Origin: Lentibacillus siamensis
GTDB taxonomy: Bacteria; Bacillota; Bacilli; Bacillales; Amphibacillaceae
NCBI RefSeq assembly: GCF_039522605.1
Contig: NZ_BAAADS010000025.1
Location: forward strand, 434,001 to 498,000
Direction of reading: 5' to 3'
DNA length: 64,000 nucleotides
Below, piece by piece: positions 8,742-17,655 of this stretch; within the stretch, counting starts at the first letter, position 1; the number at the start of each line of letters is the position of its first letter. A program made the translations under genes and the position numbers. Below the pieces are notes generated by a model, which searched no databases, was not told where the DNA came from, and was given only the letters and a program-made list of their open reading frames with translations.

Positions 8742-10436
8742 TTACATCCTGCCCGATTTGATAATCGTAATCACCATAAGCACGAACATAAGAAATGCGA
8801 TGACCGCACCGAATTCGATGATGGGTAATTCCCAAATGAAGGTGTCTTTTCCCACAATCGCAAAGCCGATAATAAGACTGGCCATCAGAATACTGAACGC
8901 GAGCATCAGAATGCTGAAGGCGAGACGATTACTGAGTTTATCAATCCGGCGCATAATCCGGTCGCCCCGTTTCACATTTATATCGAGCCCAATTTTTCCT
9001 TTCTTCACAACGTCCATAACATCCTTCAGATCCTGAGGCAGTTCAGAAATTATGCTGATATCTTCCCCAATTTCCTCCAGTGAATTGCGTACAAGTTCTT
9101 TTGGACGATAGCGCCGCCACATCAGCTTTTGCGCAAAAGGTTCTGTCGCCCGCATGAGGCTGAATTCCTCATCAAGCCTTCTTAACACACCCTCAAGTGT
9201 TAGAATCACCTTACTGATAAGGGCAAGTTCGGCAGGAATTTTAATATAGTTAGCGTATGCCACATTAAAAATATCAAGAATAATCCGTCCGAGACTGAGA
9301 TCTTTCATTTTAATATTTTCATAACGGGCATGAAGATCATCCAAATCACGCCGCAGTACTTCAATTTTGGTCTTTTCTCCGATAATATCCATTTTCGAAA
9401 AAGTTTTGATCATTGCTTTGGTGTTTCCCTGGTGAAGGTTCACGATAATCGAAGCAAAATGCTGCTTCTGTTTTTCATTTATCAAACCGGTTTCCCCAAA
9501 ATCATAAAAAGCGATGGTATTATTCGGTAAAATACAGATGTTTCCGGAATGCGGATCCGCGTGAAAAAATCCATTATCAAGCAGTTGATGCAGCATTGCA
9601 TCAGCTAGACGCCTGGCAATTATTTTCCGGTCATATCCGTTTGCATCAAGTTCTTCTACTTTAGAAACTTTGATTCCGTCGATTTTTTCCATCGTCATCA
9701 CCCGTTTAGTCGAAAACTCCCAGTAAACGAGTGGAACCTTGACATGTGCCTTGTCCTCAAACTGTTTGGAAATCCGTTCCGCTCCACGTGCTTCCATTAA
9801 GTAATCCAGCTCATTTCTAAGCGAGTTGGACAGTTCTCCGATAATGTCACAAAGACGGTACCGTGGTGCCCAGGCAGTCCGTTCCTCCAGAATTTTTCCG
9901 ATACCATGGAGAATCTCTAAATCGGTGTCAATCTTGGATTTAAGCGCGGGTCGCTGCACTTTAACAACAACAGCCTCACCACTCAGCAATCTGGCAGTAT
10001 GTACCTGTCCAATCGACGCTGTTGCGAGCGGCTCGGGATCTAGCCACTCAAACAGATTCTCGAGTGTATCGTCCAGTTCGGTTTCAATCGTATATTGGAC
10101 ATGTTCATAAGGGATAACGGTAACATGATCCTGAAGTTTTTCCAGTTCTTCCGTAATCTCCGACGGCAATGCATCATAACGGGTACTGGCAATCTGCCCA
10201 AGTTTAATAAACGACGGTCCTAACTCCTGTAAGGCATTCCGCAGCCGCTTCCCTATACTTTGCAAATTCCGGTTAGTTTCATCTGGCTCTTTCCCTTTGG
10301 CGAGTCCGCGGTCAGTCAAACCAACCCGAAACAAAAAATGGCTGAATCCGTTTTTCATAAATACATTAACAATTTCCCGGTACCGCTTTGTATGCCTGAT
10401 TCGTTGTCCGAGCACTACAATCAGCTCCTGTTTCAT
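8742..10436 (-). CDS. ABC1/UbiB/AarF family atypical kinase, membrane-anchored
   Basis: A 564-residue protein. Seen: the ABC1-specific KxGQ motif in PSFIKLGQIASTR (about residue 93), the Ala-rich nucleotide loop in ATASIGQVHTA, the conserved Lys in VVVKVQRP, HADPHSGNI as catalytic loop (about residue 290) and YDFGETG as metal-binding DFG. Two C-terminal hydrophobic helices (AFSILMLAFSILMASLIIGF and ELPIIEFGAVIAFLMFVLMV) anchor it in the membrane. The family is linked to isoprenoid quinone and lipid homeostasis, largely as an ATPase; the exact role in Bacillaceae is unclear. No strong ribosome site is visible before the chosen ATG; AAAGGAAC lies rather far upstream. Monocistronic, with its own terminator. 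Confidence 0.9.
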   Translation of the reverse strand: MKQELIVVLGQRIRHTKRYREIVNVFMKNGFSHFLFRVGLTDRGLAKGKEPDETNRNLQSIGKRLRNALQELGPSFIKLGQIASTRYDALPSEITEELEKLQDHVTVIPYEHVQYTIETELDDTLENLFEWLDPEPLATASIGQVHTARLLSGEAVVVKVQRPALKSKIDTDLEILHGIGKILEERTAWAPRYRLCDIIGELSNSLRNELDYLMEARGAERISKQFEDKAHVKVPLVYWEFSTKRVMTMEKIDGIKVSKVEELDANGYDRKIIARRLADAMLHQLLDNGFFHADPHSGNICILPNNTIAFYDFGETGLINEKQKQHFASIIVNLHQGNTKAMIKTFSKMDIIGEKTKIEVLRRDLDDLHARYENIKMKDLSLGRIILDIFNVAYANYIKIPAELALISKVILTLEGVLRRLDEEFSLMRATEPFAQKLMWRRYRPKELVRNSLEEIGEDISIISELPQDLKDVMDVVKKGKIGLDINVKRGDRIMRRIDKLSNRLAFSILMLAFSILMASLIIGFAIVGKDTFIWELPIIEFGAVIAFLMFVLMVITIIKSGRM

Positions 10437-10558
10437 CGTTCCAAACTACTTGTTATGTTCCTTTTTCAAACTATATTTAAACGCTAATACCCATCCCTGA
10501 AAAATCCATTACCTATTTGTATGCAGCAGGTTTTGCGGTATAACCGTTCATCTTTCCG

Positions 10559-11017
10559 TCACTTACCAAAATATACGCCGCGCAATTCTTCCGTCATCGA
10601 CTCCACAAGTTCAGGACGCCCATGAAACTGTGCCGGGGTGTTTTGAAAAAGTTCCACCTGCCACTCACTGTCATTTTTCGCAGCAATCAACGTCTGATGT
10701 GCATTCACCGATGGTTCAATGTCCGATTTACCCGGAGGCACCATCCCGGCAATTGCATGTAGTAATGCAGAATCATTACCTAATGCCCGTACACCTTTTA
10801 TTTTTGTAACAAAAGGTGCTGTCGGATGACTTTCAAAAATTGGTCCAAGATGAGCCAAAATTTCCCGCTGCCCAATAAGCTTGCTCCCGTCAAATCCGAT
10901 TTGCACCCCTTCTTCGGAAAATTTCTCCGCCATCCCCTTAGCATCGCGGTCATTCCATGCACGTATCAAATTGTTGTATAGTGCAATAACCTCGTCCCGA
11001 ATTGATTCGTTCACCAT
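10559..11017 (-). CDS. SnoaL-like (NTF2-fold) protein, SgcJ/DUF4440 type
   Basis: A 152-residue small protein with the helix-rich start typical of NTF2-like folds (DEVIALYNNLIRAWNDRDAKGMAEKFSEEGVQIGFDGSKLIGQREILAHLGPIFESHPTAPFVTKIKGVRALG in outline), ending ELVESMTEELRGVYFGK. Such proteins are small-molecule isomerases or hydrolases or have no known reaction; none can be assigned. Start taken at the ATG at 11017, 4 nt after AGGGGG; a longer start at 11050 would include that site. It stands alone between the kinase gene and the divergent MoxR operon. Confidence 0.75.
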   Translation of the reverse strand: MVNESIRDEVIALYNNLIRAWNDRDAKGMAEKFSEEGVQIGFDGSKLIGQREILAHLGPIFESHPTAPFVTKIKGVRALGNDSALLHAIAGMVPPGKSDIEPSVNAHQTLIAAKNDSEWQVELFQNTPAQFHGRPELVESMTEELRGVYFGK

Positions 11018-11264
11018 ATATCCCCCTTGCATTTTTTTAGTTTCCCCCATTGTACCACCGATTCCGCAAAAAATTCAGAGATGCACCTTCCGAAACCTTT
11101 AAATGGACTGCTTAAACAGGGAAGGGTGAAGCTCACAGGATAGTCGCTGAAATTTCCAAATTAACACTGCTACCATACTAATTAATCACATTATCTCTCA
11201 ACCTGCACTTATTTTGTAAACACCGGGCTGAAGGGTTACAATATACCCTGAGAGGAGTTTATGC

Positions 11265-12140
11265 ATGCAGACAAATTACAACTTACCGGAAAAAATCAAT
11301 GATCTATTAATCGAACATACACGCACTAACAATCAATTACAGGAACTGATCAAGGATGGCGGCTATGTTCCGCCGAGTGAAGATTTGCTGGTTGATGCAA
11401 TCACCGCACTCAGCATGGGCAAAAACGTTCTGCTAAAAGGTCCGACCGGCACAGGGAAAACAAGATTTGCCGAAACGCTTTCGAATCTCTTTCGCCAGCC
11501 GATGTTCAGCATTAACTGTTCGGTTGACCTTGATGCGGAGAGCCTGATGGGCTTTAAAACGCTCGCGTATGAAGAAGAAAAGCAGGTTATTCAATTTGTT
11601 CCAGGACCCGTTACAAGTGCAATGAATGCGGGAACCTTCCTTTATATTGACGAAATAAACATGGCCAAACCGGAAACGCTGCCGCTTTTGAACGGTGTAC
11701 TCGATTATAGACGCACCGTAACCAATCCATTTACCAATGAACTTATTACCGCAAAAACTGGATTCAACGTCATTGCAGCGATCAACGAAGGTTATGTCGG
11801 TACCGTTCCGTTAAATGAAGCACTGAAAAACCGCTTCGTCGTTATCGATATACCGTACCTGCAAGGCGAACAACTGAAAGAGTTGATTCAATCACAGACA
11901 TGGTTAACTGACGAACGGTTAACTGATCTGTTCGTTTCGCTGTCTGAAGATCTGATCCATGCTGCGTCGCAAGGAAAATTATCCGAAGATGCCGCGTCCA
12001 TTCGGGCCCTGCTTGATGCGTGTGATCTTTGTTCCGTCATTCCACCGCAACGCGCCATTCAGCGGGCGATCACCGATAAACTGGATGAACAACGTGAGCA
12101 GGAATTTGTGAAAAATCTTGCCGATACGTTTTTCCAGTAA
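11265..12140 (+). CDS. MoxR-type AAA+ ATPase (AAA_5)
   Basis: A 291-residue ATPase. Walker A GPTGTGKT at residues 59-66, Walker B in TFLYIDEINMA near 126, sensor/arginine region in EALKNRFVVIDIPYL near 190. MoxR ATPases act as chaperone-like remodelers or metal inserters together with VWA-domain proteins, as in NorQ/NorD and the cobalt and magnesium chelatases. The next gene, 32 bp downstream on the same strand, encodes such a VWA protein, so the two form the usual pair. GAGAGGAG precedes the ATG. The client is unknown; no oxidoreductase or chelatase subunit is adjacent. Confidence 0.92.
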   Translation: MQTNYNLPEKINDLLIEHTRTNNQLQELIKDGGYVPPSEDLLVDAITALSMGKNVLLKGPTGTGKTRFAETLSNLFRQPMFSINCSVDLDAESLMGFKTLAYEEEKQVIQFVPGPVTSAMNAGTFLYIDEINMAKPETLPLLNGVLDYRRTVTNPFTNELITAKTGFNVIAAINEGYVGTVPLNEALKNRFVVIDIPYLQGEQLKELIQSQTWLTDERLTDLFVSLSEDLIHAASQGKLSEDAASIRALLDACDLCSVIPPQRAIQRAITDKLDEQREQEFVKNLADTFFQ

Positions 12141-12172
12141 TCCTGCAATATCTGGAGCAAGGAGGGCTGCAC

Positions 12173-14095
12173 ATGAAGTATAACCGCTGGGATGATTCAA
12201 AAATCGATACGGCATTGTATATGCTCCTTCAGGATTTGACAACTGTTTTTTCCAATCAGCCGGATCTCACTTTCGAGTATAAGCACGGATCATTTATCGA
12301 TATTCCTGAGAAAACCGTGTCTGGCAGTCACCATTGGGATGTAAACGAAAAAAAGATTCAGCAATCTGGCTATAAATCCGACGTTTTTCTGAGGGTCTTG
12401 GGAACGTTGCATCATTCGCACCTTCCCTCGGTCCATTCCTTTTCCGAAAACACCGCTCAAACAAAGCTGTCGAAGTTTTCCATGCAGTTTTTCACATTAC
12501 TGGAAGATCTGCGGCTCGAGAATCTGATCGTAAAAGGACGACCAGGTACAGAGCGGGATTTCACCATACGCCGCAACTATTTGAAGCACTATTTTGATAC
12601 ACAGCGATCGACCAATGTGACACGCGGTTATCCGCTTGATGAGTTGTTTTGTCTCATTTATCTGCTGTTGCAGGCGGATCAGCCGGATCCAAACTTTCCG
12701 GGGGCATCAGAAAAACAGTTAAACCAATTGGAAAAAATCAAACCGCTTCTCTATCGGGCATTCGAAGCAACAGACACACTTAATGTTGCAAAAATCACGG
12801 AACAAATTACACAGATGCTTGAAGAAAATTATCACGACATGTTCAACACATATTTTGCATTTCCAATCACCCATCACGAGCAGTTTACGAAAGACACTGT
12901 ATTTGATGAACTGACCCGTACTGATCCATTGGAAAATGATGACCGGGAAGATACCGATCAGAACGACAGCGAGTATATCGATGAGGAATTTTCCACCTGG
13001 CATAGGGAAAATGAGAACAATGATCGAAAGCAGACGTTTTTACAGTTCGAATTGGATTCAGGTACAAAAACAAATATCCAAGGTGGAAACGCCCGCGAAA
13101 CCGAGGATGGCGATCAAGCGGAAGGAACCATTCAGGGAGAATCAGGAAAAAGTGACCGGAACGACTATTCCAACGTGGATTCACTGCAAAAAAAAGTTAC
13201 TTCTTCTGAAGAACGAGAAGCAGATGAATCCGGCTATGGAGAGGCTAATCAGTATGCGGCGGCTATCGACAAATACGCCACAGCACCAACTGAGGCAGAC
13301 AAACAGTCCTATCAGGATGCTGTCAGAAAAATTGAGGACCACAAACGCCGGCTTGCCACAACGATTGAAAAAGTACTGGAGCACCAAATGAACGCTCCAC
13401 GGAAAAATTTATTGTTCGGCAGATTATCCAAAAAACTCCTGCCCGTTATCACGGACGAAAATCCGCGAATCTTTTATAAAAAGAACGACGAATCAAGCGC
13501 AATCGATGCTGCATTTACGCTGCTCGTGGACTGTTCTGCCTCCATGCATAATAAAATGGATGAAACGAAATTGGGAATTACGCTGTTTCATGAAGTGCTT
13601 AACCAACTGAAAATCCCGCATTCGATTATCGGTTTCTGGGAGGAAGCAAATGATGTGAAGGACACCTATCAGCCGAATTATTTTCATCATGTCCACCAAT
13701 TCCAGGATTCTTTTTATCGAAATAACGGCGCCAACATCATGCAGCTGGAGCCACAGGAAGACAACCGGGACGGATTCAGCATTCGCCGCACAGCCGAGCA
13801 GCTTGCAGCCAGACGGGAAAAGCACAAATTCCTGCTCGTCTTCTCGGACGGCGAACCGGCAGCCGCTAATTACGACCAGAACGGCATTATCGACACAAAT
13901 GTCGCCGTCGCTGAAGCACGCAAACAGGGGATTGATGTCATCGGGATGTTTCTGGCTGAAGGCGAAATTGATGAGCGCGAAGATGCAACAATGCAAAACA
14001 TATACGGCCGCGAACGTCTTATGATCCCGGGAGTTGAACAGCTGCCCGAACATTTCGCGCCATTGTTAAAGCGGTTATTGCTGCGAACGGTATAG
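12173..14095 (+). CDS. VWA-domain protein, CobT/NorD-like partner of MoxR ATPase
   Basis: A 640-residue cytosolic protein. The N-terminal half is helical (LEDLRLENLIVKGRPGTERDFTIRR in outline); residues about 250-370 are very acidic and low-complexity (DENDDREDTDQNDSEY-type); the C-terminal VWA domain begins near residue 445 with the MIDAS motif DCSASMH (DxSxS), followed by FSDGEPAA (second metal-site loop). This architecture matches CobT/NorD partners of MoxR ATPases. AAGGAGGG lies 9 nt before the ATG. Probable job: adaptor that presents a substrate protein to the ATPase; no client gene is evident. Confidence 0.88.
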   Translation: MKYNRWDDSKIDTALYMLLQDLTTVFSNQPDLTFEYKHGSFIDIPEKTVSGSHHWDVNEKKIQQSGYKSDVFLRVLGTLHHSHLPSVHSFSENTAQTKLSKFSMQFFTLLEDLRLENLIVKGRPGTERDFTIRRNYLKHYFDTQRSTNVTRGYPLDELFCLIYLLLQADQPDPNFPGASEKQLNQLEKIKPLLYRAFEATDTLNVAKITEQITQMLEENYHDMFNTYFAFPITHHEQFTKDTVFDELTRTDPLENDDREDTDQNDSEYIDEEFSTWHRENENNDRKQTFLQFELDSGTKTNIQGGNARETEDGDQAEGTIQGESGKSDRNDYSNVDSLQKKVTSSEEREADESGYGEANQYAAAIDKYATAPTEADKQSYQDAVRKIEDHKRRLATTIEKVLEHQMNAPRKNLLFGRLSKKLLPVITDENPRIFYKKNDESSAIDAAFTLLVDCSASMHNKMDETKLGITLFHEVLNQLKIPHSIIGFWEEANDVKDTYQPNYFHHVHQFQDSFYRNNGANIMQLEPQEDNRDGFSIRRTAEQLAARREKHKFLLVFSDGEPAAANYDQNGIIDTNVAVAEARKQGIDVIGMFLAEGEIDEREDATMQNIYGRERLMIPGVEQLPEHFAPLLKRLLLRTV

Positions 14096-14104
14096 GATGT
14101 GTTA

Positions 14105-14129
14105 AGGAAGGATATAAAGATTCCTTCCT
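14105..14129 (+). terminator. Hairpin after the MoxR-VWA operon
   Basis: AGGAAGGA / TCCTTCCT around a 9-nt loop, 9 bp after the VWA stop. There is no clear T run, so it may be a weak terminator or an mRNA 3' stabiliser. Confidence 0.4.
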
Positions 14130-14286
14130 CATGTCCACTTTCAAACAGCAAATGAAACCTTTCCGAATCGGATTAGTAACACGGAGCGTGAGGTGTGGTG
14201 CTGCTCTTTACCTCCCCCCTTCAATCCGAAGCCATGCTCCCTTCATCATAATCCTGCCTGCATACCGGTTTAACTTGTTATTCGAA

Positions 14287-15189
14287 CTATTCCCACACCA
14301 GACTATTCCTTACCAAAAACTTACCATCAAATGTTATCGGTACACCCTTTCCATCCCGTACTGCATGAATATGCAGATGCGGTTCGGAAGTATTTCCTGA
14401 ATTACCGACAAGGCCGATTGGTTCTCCCTTTTGAATGGTGTCGCCTTCTTTTGCCATAACACTGTTTTCCTGCATATGCGCGATAAAAACTTTCGCATTT
14501 TGTTTTTCACAGCTGATTATTACATGATTTCCACCTGGCTGTTCGGAATTTGTATCCGGCGGAATTAAATCCAGTAACTGCTTCTCTGCATCCATTATTT
14601 TACCTGAACAAGGGCTATACACTTGATCACCAAAAATCACATATTTCTCCAGTTCGCTCGGATATAGTCCGGCAGCACGCAGTCCCCATTTGTTCAATTC
14701 CACAATGTCCAGCGCATATTTTTGTTTCGGATAGGCGTTATGATAGTTAATTTGCACATGGTTTCCACCCTGACCTATGTAATATACGCCACTTTTCAAT
14801 GGAAACTCAAGCTCAATTGCCTGATTATCAGTTGTATAACCGCTAAAGGTCCATACATTGTACAGACCAAAAACAAGTGCAAGCACAACATACAAACCAA
14901 TAGACCATTTCTGTTTACGGCTAAAAGGCGTGCGAAAAGGTAAAGGACGAACGTTTTTCCATGATCGATAAACAGCAGCCACTAATAAAATCAGCCACAC
15001 AAAGCGTAAATAATAACTGACCCAATCCCATCGCCCCGATGAGTATACCCAGAAAATGAACACCACCGTAAACAATGCCTGAATCATCCATTCCAGTTTA
15101 TTTTGAAACGACGCTTTCCATAATGAAAAAATGAATACAGCAGGTAAGATCAATTGCACCAACAGCAATTGAAGAATTGCAAATGTCAT
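14287..15189 (-). CDS. Membrane-anchored M23 (LytM-like) peptidase
   Basis: A 300-residue protein with about four N-terminal transmembrane segments (first 115 residues, e.g. LQLLLVQLILPAVFIFSLW) and a C-terminal extracytoplasmic M23 domain. Metal-site residues are seen as the His of VQINYHNAYP, the Asp of YALDIVEL and the HxH of PHLHIH near residue 275; the glycine-rich core KGEPIGLVGNSGNTSEPH is typical. M23 enzymes cut peptidoglycan cross-bridges or act in wall signalling; a multi-TM anchor is less common than a single signal peptide. RBS GGAGGGG. It is alone on its strand. Confidence 0.85.
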   Translation of the reverse strand: MTFAILQLLLVQLILPAVFIFSLWKASFQNKLEWMIQALFTVVFIFWVYSSGRWDWVSYYLRFVWLILLVAAVYRSWKNVRPLPFRTPFSRKQKWSIGLYVVLALVFGLYNVWTFSGYTTDNQAIELEFPLKSGVYYIGQGGNHVQINYHNAYPKQKYALDIVELNKWGLRAAGLYPSELEKYVIFGDQVYSPCSGKIMDAEKQLLDLIPPDTNSEQPGGNHVIISCEKQNAKVFIAHMQENSVMAKEGDTIQKGEPIGLVGNSGNTSEPHLHIHAVRDGKGVPITFDGKFLVRNSLVWE

Positions 15190-15299
15190 TCATTCCCCTC
15201 CATTGGACGTCTTGATCAATTACTTAACATCCGTATCAGTCAATAAACCAAAACCAGGTGCACACAACAAGATTCCATTACACTACAGTTGCATGTTTT

Positions 15300-15536
15300 T
15301 CACGATGTGGTATTAATGAATTTATTCGAAAAGAAATAGGATAATGTGGCTATAAACAAAACGGCTAATAACTGAAGTACGGAACTTTGTCCAAATCCTG
15401 CTTTCTGACTTGCGGTACCGTCCGTTAAGGATAAATCCGGAGAATAAAGCGCTGTTAAAACCAACCCTGATAAAATTTGATATAAACTATACAACAAAGC
15501 AAAGCTGACGATAAACACAATATATTTTTTCAACAT
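15300..15536 (-). CDS. Small two-TM membrane protein of unknown function
   Basis: 78 residues, MLKKYIVFIVSFALLYSLYQ at the N-terminus forming one membrane helix and LLAVLFIATLSYFFSNKF at the C-terminus a second, with a short loop rich in Ser/Asp between. AGAGGTG precedes the ATG by 6 nt. I do not recognise the family with certainty; short proteins of this shape (YfzA-like) occur across Bacillaceae. Confidence 0.7.
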   Translation of the reverse strand: MLKKYIVFIVSFALLYSLYQILSGLVLTALYSPDLSLTDGTASQKAGFGQSSVLQLLAVLFIATLSYFFSNKFINTTS

Positions 15537-15667
15537 TATTCACCTCTTATTACGTGATACGAAAATAGCGGCCAAAAGTTTCAGGCTGGGAAGTTTCTGA
15601 CAAGCCCCGTTGTGTCGGTTGCAGATAATCAGTTGCAACAAAATCCCGGATGTTCCAAATTATTTCA

Positions 15668-15696
15668 TTGACACATCTCAGTTAGTATATTACACT
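15668..15696 (+). promoter_or_regulatory. SigA promoter of the SAM-riboswitch transcript
   Basis: -35 TTGACA at 15668-15673 and -10 TACACT at 15691-15696, spacer exactly 17 bp. Transcription would begin about 20 nt before the riboswitch aptamer. Confidence 0.85.
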
Positions 15697-15719
15697 TTTC
15701 AACATGAATTTCATAGAAG

Positions 15720-15866
15720 CTTATCCAGAGCGGCTGAGGGATCTGGCCCCGTGAAGCCCGGCAACCTGCGCACGTATATGCAAGGTGCCAAGTCCAGCAA
15801 ATCGCGTTACATGCGTTTTGGAAGATAAGATGATATCAATCTCCTTCCAAAACGGGAGGTTTTTTT
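15720..15866 (+). promoter_or_regulatory. SAM-I riboswitch (S-box) with terminator
   Basis: The aptamer contains AGAGCGGCTGAGGGATCTGG, GAAGCCCGGCAACC and AAGGTGCCAAGTCCAGC, all diagnostic of SAM-I. P1 is closed by CTTATC (15720-15725) and GATAAG (15824-15829). Downstream, ATCTCC pairs with GGAGGT ahead of seven T residues to make the terminator. The 5' arm of that terminator is also complementary to the sequence overlapping P1's 3' strand (GTTTTGGAAG with CTTCCAAAAC), giving the antiterminator. High SAM should therefore stop transcription before the transporter gene. Confidence 0.95.
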
Positions 15867-15962
15867 ATATTTGATAAATTTTTTGTGTCATACTGCAGGA
15901 AAAATATCTTAACCAAACCCTTGTATCCGCAAACCAGTATTACACCAAAGGGGAGTTAAAAA

Positions 15963-17300
15963 ATGAGTACACCGGAATTTAAGAAAGGAAATGCATTTGC
16001 GTTATTTCCATTTATCGTCTTTTTACTGTTATTTATCGGCTCCGGACTGATTAACGGAGATTTTTATAAATTACCAGTTCTTGTTGCAGTGTTTATTGCT
16101 GTTTTATTCGCACTGTTTATGAATCGAAAAATGGCCTTCAAAGATAAACTGGATCATATGACAAAAGGTGCGGGCCACCCCAACATAATGCTGATGGTCA
16201 TTATTTACCTGCTTGCCGGTGCATTTGCTGCCGTTGCAGAAGGTGTTGGTGCAGTTGAGTCCACTGTCAATCTTGGGTTGACCTTTTTACCGCAAAATAT
16301 GTTAATTGTAGGATTGTTCGTAATTGGCTGCTTCATTTCCATATCAATGGGAACATCAGTCGGAACAGTTGTTGCACTCGCTCCGATCGGTGTCGGACTA
16401 GCTGACCAAACGGGAATGAGCACTGCACTGATCATGGGAGCCATTATCAGTGGAGCAATGTTTGGCGATAACCTGTCCATGATTTCCGACACGACTATCG
16501 CTGCTGTTCGTACACAAGCTGTTAAAATGAGTGATAAATTTAAAGTTAACGTCTATATTGCACTGCCCGCGGCAATCATAACTGCTGTTATCTTTGGTAT
16601 CATGACGCTGAATACAAGCGGCGGGGTAAGTGGAGAGCATCCATATGATCTGGTTAAAGTATTGCCGTATCTTGCTGTACTGATTTTTGCGGTTGCTGGT
16701 GTCAACGTCATTTACGTTTTGATTGGCGGAACCATTTTTGCCGGAATTGTAGGTTTGTTTTACGGTAAATTCGATGGTATGGGATTTCTTAATCTGCTCG
16801 GGGATGGCATGGCTGGAATGCAGGAACTATCCCTGTTATCCATTCTGCTCGGCGGATTGGTTGAATTAATCCGTGTCAATGGCGGTATCGATTACCTGTT
16901 AAACATGATCAGCAGTCGGATTAAATCAAGAAAAGGTGCTGAGGCAGGTATAGCAGGATTAGTCAGTGTTTTTGATATTTCAACAGCGAACAACACCATT
17001 TCGATTATCAGTGTTGGTTCATTGGTTAAACAAATTTCCGAGCGGTTCGGAGTTGATCCACGACGAGCTGCGAGTGTGCTGGACATCTTCGCCAGTACAT
17101 TCCAGGGAATTTTGCCGTATGGTGCACAGCTGTTGGCAGTTGCCGGCGTTGCATCTATTTCCCCGGTTTCAATCATGCCTTATTGTATTTATCCGGTATT
17201 GCTTGGAGTAGCCGGTGTGATTGCAATTGCAACAGGTTTCCCGCGCTTTTCCACCGGAAGCAAACCATCAGAAGAAACAAACCAAACAACGGAGGCTTAG
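15963..17300 (+). CDS. metT: NhaC-superfamily transporter, predicted methionine transporter MetT
   Basis: A 445-residue polytopic protein with about 11-12 membrane segments, family Na+/H+ antiporter NhaC (GTSVGTVVALAPIGVGLA and MFGDNLSMISDTTIAAVRTQ are family signatures). Annotation pipelines would call it a sodium/proton antiporter, but the SAM riboswitch 100 bp upstream places it in sulfur-amino-acid metabolism. NhaC-type transporters under S-box control have been predicted by comparative genomics to import methionine (MetT), and I follow that. RBS GGGGAG. It ends at a strong terminator, so the riboswitch controls this gene alone. Confidence 0.85.
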   Translation: MSTPEFKKGNAFALFPFIVFLLLFIGSGLINGDFYKLPVLVAVFIAVLFALFMNRKMAFKDKLDHMTKGAGHPNIMLMVIIYLLAGAFAAVAEGVGAVESTVNLGLTFLPQNMLIVGLFVIGCFISISMGTSVGTVVALAPIGVGLADQTGMSTALIMGAIISGAMFGDNLSMISDTTIAAVRTQAVKMSDKFKVNVYIALPAAIITAVIFGIMTLNTSGGVSGEHPYDLVKVLPYLAVLIFAVAGVNVIYVLIGGTIFAGIVGLFYGKFDGMGFLNLLGDGMAGMQELSLLSILLGGLVELIRVNGGIDYLLNMISSRIKSRKGAEAGIAGLVSVFDISTANNTISIISVGSLVKQISERFGVDPRRAASVLDIFASTFQGILPYGAQLLAVAGVASISPVSIMPYCIYPVLLGVAGVIAIATGFPRFSTGSKPSEETNQTTEA

Positions 17301-17309
17301 AATGAAAGT

Positions 17310-17346
17310 AGTGGTTGACCCTTATAAGGATCAACCACTTTTTTTA
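17310..17346 (+). terminator. Terminator of metT
   Basis: AGTGGTTGA / TCAACCACT stem with a 12-nt loop followed by TTTTTTT. Confidence 0.92.
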
Positions 17347-17443
17347 AAAAGATAATCCCGCATCACAGATATCGGTACGGTAAAAGTGCCCGCTCGAAAA
17401 TAGTCGTTATGCACAACGCAATACTTTCATCACCCGCCATCCA

Positions 17444-17570
17444 GTTATCAGCCACTTCGTCTAGTTTATCAGCCAGTCATACAATTTTATCAGTCAGTTA
17501 AGAAAGTTTATCGGTCAGTTCTTCAGTTTTATCAGTCACTTTCCATTATTTATCAGTATTTCAGCAAATC
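17444..17570. repeat. 21-bp tandem array, TTTATCAGYCAG core, 6 units
   Basis: TATCRG starts at 17446, 17467, 17488, 17509, 17530 and 17551, exactly 21 bp apart. The core TTATCAGYCA is kept; the rest varies. Located between the convergent 3' ends of metT and the methyltransferase pseudogene. The core is close to that of the array near 59.2 kb. Confidence 0.9.
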
Positions 17571-17655
17571 CTAAATATCAATAACGTAACCTCATTCCAC
17601 TATTTTTCTGGTTATTTTTAGGGTTCCAATACCATTTTGGGTCAGCACCTCTGTT

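Noticed and set aside
12719..13391. ORFs of 94-151 codons inside the VWA gene in other frames
   Set aside because: They overlap a well-supported gene, have no ribosome site and show no recognisable domain.
15963..17300. Plain Na+/H+ antiporter call for the NhaC-family gene
   Set aside because: The SAM riboswitch in front makes a methionine-related substrate more likely.
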